DNA of 64,000 bases from Streptomyces brevispora (GTDB lineage Bacteria > Actinomycetota > Actinomycetes > Streptomycetales > Streptomycetaceae): the NCBI RefSeq assembly GCF_007829885.1, contig NZ_VIWW01000001.1, forward strand, positions 496,001 through 560,000, written 5' to 3'. Shown here piece after piece: positions 57,811-64,000 of the stretch (its first letter is position 1; each line of letters begins with the position of its first letter). The notes below the pieces were generated by a model. That model was not told the origin of the DNA, searched no databases, and saw only the letters and a list, made by a program, of their open reading frames with translations. The translations under genes were made by a program, and so were the position numbers.

Positions 57811-57825
57811 GCGCAAAGGTTGCGC
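57811..57825. promoter_or_regulatory. Inverted repeat upstream of the ABC ATPase
   Basis: GCGCAA-AGG-TTGCGC, perfect six-base arms 90 bases before the ATPase start. Possible regulator site. The remaining sequence of the 255-base gap (57722-57976) shows no gene. Confidence 0.4.
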
Positions 57826-57976
57826 GGTACTGAGGTTGCCGAGCCGGAAGTGTCAGGTGGGGTTCCGGTTCGAACGGGGCCGTGCCGACGGCCGGCCGGA
57901 GCACGGTGAGCGGTCCGGCGCCGAGCGCCGGGACCATCGGAACGGGGACGGGGACGGGGACGAGCAGGGACTCAGG

Positions 57977-60229
57977 TCAGTGGGCAGGTGCGACGGTGAC
58001 GGGTATGCCGTTGAGCACGGCGGTGCCGGAGAGCGGGTCGAGCCGGGTGCCGTCGAGCAGCTGATTGACGTTGACGCCGGGCTGTGCGGCGGCGACGGAC
58101 ATCCGGGTGCCGGGGCGGCTGTGTCCCCAGCCGTGCGGGAGGCTCACCACGCCGGTCCGCACACAGTCGGTGATCTCGACCGGGGCCGTCAGCTCACCGC
58201 CGTCCGCCGTGACCGTGGCGGCGGCACCGTCGGCCAGTTGGAGGCGTGCCGCGTCCTGGGGGTGCATCTGGAGGGTGCAGACGTTGGAGCCGCCGGTGAG
58301 CGCGGCGACGTTGTGCATCCAGCTGTTGTTGGACCGCAGATGGCGGCGGCCGATGAGGACGAGCGCTTCGGGGTCGGTACGGGCCGCGAGGGCCCCGCGC
58401 AGTCTGGGCAGATCGGCGGCGATGGGCGCGGGGAGCAGTTCGATGCGTCCGCTGCGGGTGGTGAGGACCTGCGGAACCCGGGAGGTGAGGGGGCCGAGGT
58501 CGATGCCGTGCGGGTGGGCGAGCAGCCGTTGCAGGGTGAGGCCGTCGGGGTCGGCGCCGAAGCCGTCGCCGTACGGGCCGAGGCGCAGCATCAGGTCGAG
58601 GCGGCGTTCCGGTCCGGTGCGGCCGGTGAGTGCGGCGGCGAGTTCGGTGGGGGTCCGGCCGTGCACGGGCGCGTGGGGGTCGGCGACGGCCTTGCCGAGG
58701 GTCCGGTCGATGATCAGGGCGTCCACCGCGTCCGGCTCCGCGCCGTGCATCCCGGAGACGGCCAGGACGAGCCGGGCGAGGATCTCGCTCTCGTCCATCC
58801 GGTCCGCGTCCAGGGGCACGGCGGGCCGGGTGTAGCGGACCTGGTTGCGCACGGCGAGGGTGTTGAAAGCGAAGTCGAAGTGGGCGCTCTGCGAGGGCGG
58901 CGGCGGGGGAAGCACCACATCGGCGTGGCGCGAGGTCTCGTTGAGGTACGGGTCGACGCTCACCATGAAGTCGAGCCCGTCGGCCAGTGCCCGGTCGAGC
59001 CGGTCGCCGTCGGGCGCCGAGAGCACGGGGTTGGCGGCCAGGACGATCAGTGCGCGGATGCGCCCCTCCCCCGGCGTCGAGATCTCCTCGGCCAGGGCGG
59101 AGATGGGCAGTTCGCCCTTGGCCTCGGGGTGCCCGGACACCCGGCTCGCCCAGCGCCCGAGGGCGAAGCCCTTGCCGGGGGCGGCGGGGCGTGGGGCGCG
59201 GGCGGTGGCGGAGAGCGGGAAGAGGGCGCCGCCGGGGCGGTCGAGGTTGCCGGTGAGGATGTTGAGGACGTCGACGAGCCAGCTGGCAAGGGTGCCGTGT
59301 TCGACGGTGCAGCTGCCGATACGGCCGTAGACGGCGGCGGTGGGGGCGGCGGCGAGGTCCCGGGCGATCGCCCGGATGGTGCCGGCGTCCACGTCGCAGG
59401 CCCCGGCGACCGCTTCCGGTGAGAAGTCCTTTACCGCTCGGGCGACTTCCTGGATGCCCTGGACGTGCTCCGCGAGCACACCGGGGTCGGTCAGCTTCTC
59501 CTCGAACAGTACGTGGGTGACGGCGGCGAGCAGGAGGGCGTCGGTGCCGGGGCGGATGGCGACATGCCGGTCGGCGAGACGCGCGGTGCGGGTGCGGCGC
59601 GGGTCGATGACGGTGAGGGTGCCGCCGCGGCGGCGCAGCGCCTTGAGCTTTCCGGGGAAGTCGGGGGCGGTGCAGAGGCTGCCGTTGGATTCGAACGGGT
59701 TGGCGCCGAGCAGCAGCAGGTGGCCGGTGCGGTCGAGGTCGGGGACCGGGATGGCGTTCGGGTCGCCGAAGAGCAGCCCGCTGGAGACGTGCTTGGGCAT
59801 CTGGTCCAGAGTGCTCGCGGTGAACAGGGACCGGGTCCGCAGGGCGGCGAGCAGGGCGGACGGATAGAGGGCCCCGGCCATGGTGTGCACATTGGGATTG
59901 CCGAGGACGACGCCGACGGCCTGCGCGCCGTGCTCCTCGGCGACGGCCGGCAGGGCGCGGGCGATCGCGTCGAACGCGTCGTTCCAGCTCGTCTCCGTCA
60001 GGACACCGCCCTTGCGGACGAGCGGGGTGCGCAGCCGGTCGGGGTCCTCGTCGAGCCCGCCGATGGACGCGCCCTTGGGACAGATGAAGCCCTGGCTGAA
60101 CACGTCGTCGCGGTCGCCGCGGGCGCCGGTGACCCTGGTCCCCTCGATGGTGAGGGTGAGTCCGCAGGTGGCTTCGCACAGGGGGCAGATGCGCATGGCG
60201 GTGCGGGTGCTGCTGGGGTCGTGCGACAT
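57977..60229 (-). CDS. Molybdopterin oxidoreductase (formate dehydrogenase-like)
   Basis: 750 residues. N-terminal [4Fe-4S] cysteines in CPLCEATCG and FICPKGASI. Then WNDAFDAIARALPAVAEE, DQMPKHVSSGLLFG, LLLLGANPFESNGS, VIDPRRTRTARLADRHVAIRPGTDALLLAAVTHVLF, and the C-terminal molybdopterin-dinucleotide domain starting near IGRRHLRSNNSW. Bis-MGD enzyme of the FdhF/NarB branch; electron partner and substrate unknown. The frame stays open to 62404, but the ATG at 60229 with GGGGAGGGCCC is right. Confidence 0.87.
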   Translation of the reverse strand: MSHDPSSTRTAMRICPLCEATCGLTLTIEGTRVTGARGDRDDVFSQGFICPKGASIGGLDEDPDRLRTPLVRKGGVLTETSWNDAFDAIARALPAVAEEHGAQAVGVVLGNPNVHTMAGALYPSALLAALRTRSLFTASTLDQMPKHVSSGLLFGDPNAIPVPDLDRTGHLLLLGANPFESNGSLCTAPDFPGKLKALRRRGGTLTVIDPRRTRTARLADRHVAIRPGTDALLLAAVTHVLFEEKLTDPGVLAEHVQGIQEVARAVKDFSPEAVAGACDVDAGTIRAIARDLAAAPTAAVYGRIGSCTVEHGTLASWLVDVLNILTGNLDRPGGALFPLSATARAPRPAAPGKGFALGRWASRVSGHPEAKGELPISALAEEISTPGEGRIRALIVLAANPVLSAPDGDRLDRALADGLDFMVSVDPYLNETSRHADVVLPPPPPSQSAHFDFAFNTLAVRNQVRYTRPAVPLDADRMDESEILARLVLAVSGMHGAEPDAVDALIIDRTLGKAVADPHAPVHGRTPTELAAALTGRTGPERRLDLMLRLGPYGDGFGADPDGLTLQRLLAHPHGIDLGPLTSRVPQVLTTRSGRIELLPAPIAADLPRLRGALAARTDPEALVLIGRRHLRSNNSWMHNVAALTGGSNVCTLQMHPQDAARLQLADGAAATVTADGGELTAPVEITDCVRTGVVSLPHGWGHSRPGTRMSVAAAQPGVNVNQLLDGTRLDPLSGTAVLNGIPVTVAPAH

Positions 60230-60288
60230 GGGCCCTCCCCGGGGCGGCGACAGCGTTGACGCGCGTACGTGGGCAAGCACCGCTGAGC

Positions 60289-60301
60289 ATACCGACCGGT
60301 A
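60289..60301. promoter_or_regulatory. CATACCGACCGGT operator before the molybdopterin gene
   Basis: Inverted repeat TACCG-AC-CGGTA, 60 bases before the ATG at 60229. It shares CATACCGACYGGT with the sites at 36287 and 44586. Lies between the oxidoreductase and tetR 60406. Confidence 0.65.
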
Positions 60302-60405
60302 CGCATGGTGGGGAGGTGTCGCGGCAGGAAGGTTGCCCGGCCCTCCGGCAGGTTCGTCCGACCCTCCGGCAGGGGGCCGGACCGGGCCCCCTGCTCCGGG
60401 CGGTC

Positions 60406-61026
60406 TCAGTCCAGTACGCGCGCGAGATACGCCTGGATCAGCAGCCGGGTCTCGGCGACGATCGCCCGGTCGCCGGACGGGTCGGTGCGGAAGGCGAGTT
60501 TGAGCAGGGCGTCGGTGGCCTCCACGCAGACCAGGACGGTGCGCAGCAGATCCTCGTCGGAGGCGCGGCCCAGATGGCCGCAGAGGAGGTCGGTGAGCCG
60601 GCTCGCGACCCGGTCGTTGGCGTCGTCGGCCGGGTCCTCGTCGGGCGCCGGTGCGCCGAAGTCGACGAGCGCGAAGCCGGGTACGGAGCGTTTCATCGCC
60701 AGGTACTCGTCGAGCACGGCATCGATGGCGTTGCGCCAGTCGGTGACCGGGATGGGTGCCAGCCGGACCGTGATGCGCTCGGCGTAACTGTCCAGGTTGC
60801 GGCGGGCGAGGGCGTCGGCCATGGCGCGTTTGTTGGAGAAGAACCGGTAGACGGAGCCGATGGGGACCTCGGCGCGTACGGCCACGGCCCGGGTCGAGAG
60901 CTGTTCGTAGCCGGTCTCGTCGAGGAGTTCGGCGCAGGCGTCGAGTATCCGGGCGAGGCGCTCGGCGCTGCGCTGCTGCACGGGGGCGCGGCGGAGATTC
61001 GTGTTCGCATGGGGCACGGGCTCCAT
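60406..61026 (-). CDS. TetR-family regulator beside the molybdopterin gene
   Basis: 206 residues. HTH ERLARILDACAELLDETGYEQLSTRAVAVRAEVPIGSVYRFFSNKRAMADALARRN. The ligand domain is helical with an acidic DEDPADDAND loop. Located upstream of and in line with the molybdopterin gene, with an operator between them. It or TetR 42231 could read the shared site. Confidence 0.85.
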   Translation of the reverse strand: MEPVPHANTNLRRAPVQQRSAERLARILDACAELLDETGYEQLSTRAVAVRAEVPIGSVYRFFSNKRAMADALARRNLDSYAERITVRLAPIPVTDWRNAIDAVLDEYLAMKRSVPGFALVDFGAPAPDEDPADDANDRVASRLTDLLCGHLGRASDEDLLRTVLVCVEATDALLKLAFRTDPSGDRAIVAETRLLIQAYLARVLD

Positions 61027-61071
61027 GATGCCGTGGGCCTCCTTCGCCGGGCGTAAGGGCTCCTGCGGGTC

Positions 61072-62394
61072 TCAGGCGATGAGCAGGCTCAGCCCGCCGA
61101 TGGTGTACGCGATCATCAGGACCAGCAGCGGGAGTTGGCCCGCTGTCGCCCGTCCGGGCGGGAAGAGCCGCACGGAGCGGTCGTGGGCGGCGACGACGCC
61201 GAGGACGTGACCGAGGACGATCGCGAGGACCTGGAGGGTGGCGACACCGCCCGGCCCCAGGAGTGGATCGGGCGGGGCCGGATTGTCGGTGCCGAGTGCC
61301 ACCATGACTGTACGTGGCCCTTCGGTGACGAAGAGCGTGAAGTAGTGGGCGACGAGATAGCCGAGCGCGATGGGGACGAGTGAGTGCGCGAAGGCGGCGA
61401 GGGGGTTCGGCAGTTGACCGGAGAGCAGCCGGGTGGCGCCGGCGCAGAGCGCGTAGAGGGTGGCGACGAGGGCGACGGCACCGAGAAGTCCGAGGGTGGC
61501 GACGGCGGTACGGCCTAGGGGGGAGGTCTGGACGGTGGTGATCCATGAGGGTGCGTCGGAGAAGCCGTCGTAGGCGGTGGAGCCGAGCATGACGCAGATG
61601 GTGGCGACGAGTCCGGGGAGCTGTGGTGTGGCGTCGAGTCCGTTGAACGGGGAGCGCAGGACGAGGCGGCGGTCGGCCGCCCGGCGGCCGAGCGGGGAGA
61701 GCCTGGCCAGGAGCCCCGAATAGACCTCGAAGGCGTCGGCGTGGTCGAACCAGTGGGCGCCGTGGCGGGCGGCGCCCGTGAGATGGGCGGCGGAGTACAG
61801 GGCGAGGAAGAGCAGCAGGGCGGTGGGTGACGCGGGGTCGGGGGCGACGAGTTCGAGCCAGGTGAAGGCGAGGAGCCCGGCCGCCGCGGGCCACATCCCG
61901 AGGCGTACGGGGAGGGGGCGGCCGGTGTCGGGGTCGCGCCCCAGGGCGCGGCAGGCCAGGAGGTGCAGGGTGCGCAGGGGGTTGAGCAGCCGCCAGACGG
62001 GGCCGAGCGGCAGTGAGGCCGGGACGAGCCCGACCCAGAGGAGTACGTAGACGGCGCCGGGAGCCGGATTGCGGTCCGGGTCGGCCGGGCCGAGGAGGAG
62101 GTACAGCACGACGAGGATCGCGGCGGCCAGGCCGAGCGCGCGGGCCGCGATACGGGTGGGGCGGGCGTCGGCCGCGCGCTGGACGGCGTCCGGCAGCGGG
62201 CGGCCCGCCAGATCGCCGCGGAACCGGGAGGTGGACCAGAGCAGGCCGAGGGCGAGAAAGGAGACGAAGAGCGCGGCGAAGGCGCCTGCGAAGGCGTAGA
62301 AGGGCGAGAGGGGCAGATCGTGCTGGGCGCCGGTGCCGTGAGCGAGAACGCTCACGGCACCGGCACCGGCACCGCTGCCCGGACCAGCCGTCAC
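61072..62394 (-). CDS. Polytopic membrane protein, function unknown
   Basis: 440 residues with about ten or eleven hydrophobic helices across the whole length. Motifs such as HWFDHADAFEVYSGLLARLSPLGRR and ALGYLVAHYFTLFVTEGP; several His residues in the membrane parts may bind metal or haem. I recall similar proteins in actinobacteria labelled fenitrothion hydrolase, which I would not trust as function. ATG at 62394 overlaps the lipoprotein stop (ATGA), so it belongs to that operon. Confidence 0.65.
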   Translation of the reverse strand: MTAGPGSGAGAGAVSVLAHGTGAQHDLPLSPFYAFAGAFAALFVSFLALGLLWSTSRFRGDLAGRPLPDAVQRAADARPTRIAARALGLAAAILVVLYLLLGPADPDRNPAPGAVYVLLWVGLVPASLPLGPVWRLLNPLRTLHLLACRALGRDPDTGRPLPVRLGMWPAAAGLLAFTWLELVAPDPASPTALLLFLALYSAAHLTGAARHGAHWFDHADAFEVYSGLLARLSPLGRRAADRRLVLRSPFNGLDATPQLPGLVATICVMLGSTAYDGFSDAPSWITTVQTSPLGRTAVATLGLLGAVALVATLYALCAGATRLLSGQLPNPLAAFAHSLVPIALGYLVAHYFTLFVTEGPRTVMVALGTDNPAPPDPLLGPGGVATLQVLAIVLGHVLGVVAAHDRSVRLFPPGRATAGQLPLLVLMIAYTIGGLSLLIA

Positions 62395-63278
62395 CGTACG
62401 ACAAGTTGGGTCAGGAGCAGATCGGACTCATGCGTCTCGACCTCGAAGAGCCCGGTGCGGTCGGCGGTGAACGTGAGGGTGACGGTCTTGCCCGCGGGCA
62501 GCCACGCCTCCTTGTCGTAGCCGTGGACGTGAAGGGTGTCGTCGCGGTCGCTGCGGATCCTGAGCCGCACGGTCCGGCCCTTCTTGATCTCGGCGCGCCC
62601 CGGCGCCGGGCTGACCTTTCCGTCGTGGACGGAGATCTCCAGCGTGGTGTCGGGGTCGGGCTCGGCGGGGGTGGATGCGGGGGCGCTCGTCGCAGTGGTG
62701 GTGAGGGTGGCGGTGGCCTGGACCGGGGTGGAGCCGACGGCCCAGGCGGTGTGGTCGTCGGCGTAGAGGCGGGCGGTGAGTCCGGTGCCGCCACCGGCGC
62801 TGCGGATCAGCGACTCCGGCAGGTGGAACCAGGCTCCGTACACCCGGGCGAGCGGATGGCCGTCGAGGAAGAGCCCGGCGTGGCCCCGCCCCAGGAGTGC
62901 GCCGCCGCCCACGCTGTCCGGGGTGAACCGGAAGTTCCGTACCGAGAGGTGGACGTTCCAGCCGTCCTCCGAGTCCGGCCGCACGGTGACGCTCACCTCG
63001 GGGGCGCCCTCGGCATCGATCTGGCGCAGCCGGTGACCGGAACCGTCGCCCGAGGTCAGGAGCCGGCCGACGCTGCCGGTGGCCTGCTCGTGGCTGGTGC
63101 CCGGCTTGTGGTGCGTGGTGGCCCGGCCACCGCAGGCGCCCACGCCGAGTGCGAGGGCGACCGCGGTGAGCACGGAGAGGGCAGCCCTGCGGCCTGCCCT
63201 CAGCCGCGGGGCGGCCGGTGCCCGACCTTGACCCTGACCCTGGCCCTGGCCCTGGCCTCGACCCTGAATGCCTTTCAC
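62391..63278 (-). CDS. Lipoprotein with a C-terminal cupredoxin-like domain
   Basis: 295 residues. Low-complexity QGRGQGQGQGQG start, then a lipobox LALGVGACGG (cysteine near residue 50), so anchored outside. C-terminal 90 residues: EISVHDGKVSPAPGRAEIKK then TLHVHGYDKEAWLPAGKTVTL and GLFEVETHESDLLLTQLVV look like a cupredoxin barrel, but the type 1 copper Cys is missing. GTG start overlaps the upstream gene's stop (GTGA). Probably handles a metal or electron partner outside the membrane (inference). Confidence 0.7.
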   Translation of the reverse strand: MKGIQGRGQGQGQGQGQGRAPAAPRLRAGRRAALSVLTAVALALGVGACGGRATTHHKPGTSHEQATGSVGRLLTSGDGSGHRLRQIDAEGAPEVSVTVRPDSEDGWNVHLSVRNFRFTPDSVGGGALLGRGHAGLFLDGHPLARVYGAWFHLPESLIRSAGGGTGLTARLYADDHTAWAVGSTPVQATATLTTTATSAPASTPAEPDPDTTLEISVHDGKVSPAPGRAEIKKGRTVRLRIRSDRDDTLHVHGYDKEAWLPAGKTVTLTFTADRTGLFEVETHESDLLLTQLVVR

Positions 63279-64000
63279 GAAGCGTCTCCGTCCGGGGAGG
63301 GGTCGGTGGCAGGGGACGCCTGCGTCGCCGAGGTGCCGTCCGGGGCGGGGGCAGGGGCGGTACCGGCAGCCGAAACCTGGTCCGGAGCGTGGCCGGAGGC
63401 CTGATCCGTACCCGCACCCGTACCTGCGCCCGCGCCCGTGCCCGCGCCCGTGCCCGCGATCGCGTCGGGATCCGGCGCCCCGGCATCCCGCTCTCCGTGG
63501 CGGGCGGAGGCCACCACGGCCCACACCACCCAGACCACGCCCAGCAGTCCCCGCACCCAGGCGGGGCTCAGCGGAATCCACGGGATCATGAACACGCCCT
63601 TGTCCAGCGCGTCGAGCAGCGTGAGCGCGCCCAGCACCACCGTGGTCCAGCCCAGCACCGGCCGCTCCCGGCGCAGCACCAGGCCGATGCCCGTCCACCA
63701 GAGCCCGGTCAGCAGCAGTGCGACGGCGGGCAGGTACGAGGAGGCGAGTCCCATGGTCGATCCGGCGACGTCCAGCCCGAGGCCGATGAGGCCGAGGACC
63801 GTGGCCGCCGTGGCGAGCCTGCTCGATCGCAGCCTGCGCCACCACAGCACGCCGCCGACCAGCACGAGGACCACCGCGATGCCCAGGGCCGCCTGCAGTT
63901 CGATGCGCTCGATCCCGCGTGCGCCGTACCAGTCGCAGCCGGCCGGCAGCCGGCGCGCCTGCACGTTGTAGTCGGCGCAGACGAGCAGCTGGGCGAGCTT
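63275..64000 (-). CDS. Membrane protein, 5' end beyond the window
   Basis: At least 241 codons; the frame is open at the right edge. The visible part starts KLAQLLVCADYNVQARRLPAG and has six hydrophobic helices between residues 30 and 170: GIAVVLVLVGGVLWW, TAATVLGLIGLGLDVAG, YLPAVALLLTGLWWTGIG. The last 60 residues are Ala/Gly/Thr-rich. Coupled to the cupredoxin-like lipoprotein and the polytopic protein. Function unknown. Confidence 0.6.
   Translation of the reverse strand, partial: KLAQLLVCADYNVQARRLPAGCDWYGARGIERIELQAALGIAVVLVLVGGVLWWRRLRSSRLATAATVLGLIGLGLDVAGSTMGLASSYLPAVALLLTGLWWTGIGLVLRRERPVLGWTTVVLGALTLLDALDKGVFMIPWIPLSPAWVRGLLGVVWVVWAVVASARHGERDAGAPDPDAIAGTGAGTGAGAGTGAGTDQASGHAPDQVSAAGTAPAPAPDGTSATQASPATDPSPDGDAS

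Noticed and set aside
60230..62404. N-terminal extension of the molybdopterin oxidoreductase up to 62404
   Set aside because: It is Arg/Pro-rich, lies antisense-frame to the TetR and membrane genes, and a strong ribosome-binding site precedes the ATG at 60229.

Overview
The window is high-GC actinobacterial chromosome, almost certainly Streptomyces. It carries a mycothiol gene (mshC), a mycothiol-dependent formaldehyde dehydrogenase, a long and a short chaplin (surface proteins of aerial hyphae), many GTG starts with GTGA/ATGA overlaps, and the protein families SCO1664 and DUF3090. From memory, the order mshC, chaplin pair, gluconate operon, soxR resembles the Streptomyces coelicolor core around SCO1663-SCO1697. 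I see no IS element, prophage, CRISPR array or rRNA. No gap between genes exceeds about 290 bases.

Layout. 1-548: start of a secreted GH31 glycosidase. 658-4275: minus-strand mshC operon with three conserved unknowns. 4335-11950: CorA transporter, ferritin-like protein, F420 oxidoreductase, aldo/keto reductase coupled to a degenerate RecD2-like protein, and small conserved proteins. 12015-13205: chaplins. 13349-14950: M20 peptidase and tRNA-Leu(GAG). 15152-21498: GH2 beta-galactosidase, a pair of membrane-anchored eight-cysteine proteins, and a pseudouridine synthase. 21508-23222: formaldehyde detoxification. 24104-26870: gluconate regulator, kinase and permease. 26893-38597: cytochrome b and sulfite-oxidase-like protein, flavoprotein, transporter, NUDIX, DUF202 pair, an enolase-superfamily dehydratase, and a kinase/acyl-CoA dehydrogenase operon. 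38636-46560: HEAT protein, LysR, GNAT, TetR, acyl-CoA ligase, SDR and NamZ. 46688-56222: zinc-ribbon protein, SoxR, MaoC, TetR regulators, acyl-CoA dehydrogenase, DMT transporter, PPK2, alcohol and aldehyde dehydrogenases. 56363-64000: orphan ABC ATPase, molybdopterin oxidoreductase, TetR, and a membrane/cupredoxin-like/membrane operon that runs off the end.

Two themes stand out. First, acyl-CoA and alcohol/aldehyde genes are tied together by repeated palindromic operators. CATACCGACYGGT lies before the kinase/acyl-CoA dehydrogenase operon, the SDR/acyl-CoA ligase/TetR operon and the molybdopterin enzyme. CTGAGCAAGCGCTTAG lies before maoC and before its neighbouring TetR. An ACTAGC/GYTAxT site lies before an acyl-CoA dehydrogenase/TetR pair and before the aldehyde dehydrogenase. 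The kinase/dehydrogenase pair looks like a split ACAD10/ACAD11, which suggests 4-hydroxyacyl-CoA breakdown. Second, 23.5-46.6 kb holds seven damaged genes: a multicopper oxidase, a TetR, an SDR reduced to 37 codons, a frameshifted HEAT protein, a frameshifted LysR, an acyl-CoA ligase without its adenylation core, and a penicillin acylase tail. Several are clean internal deletions that join the two ends of a protein.

Everything is read by eye; family names come from motif recognition and memory, with no database search.
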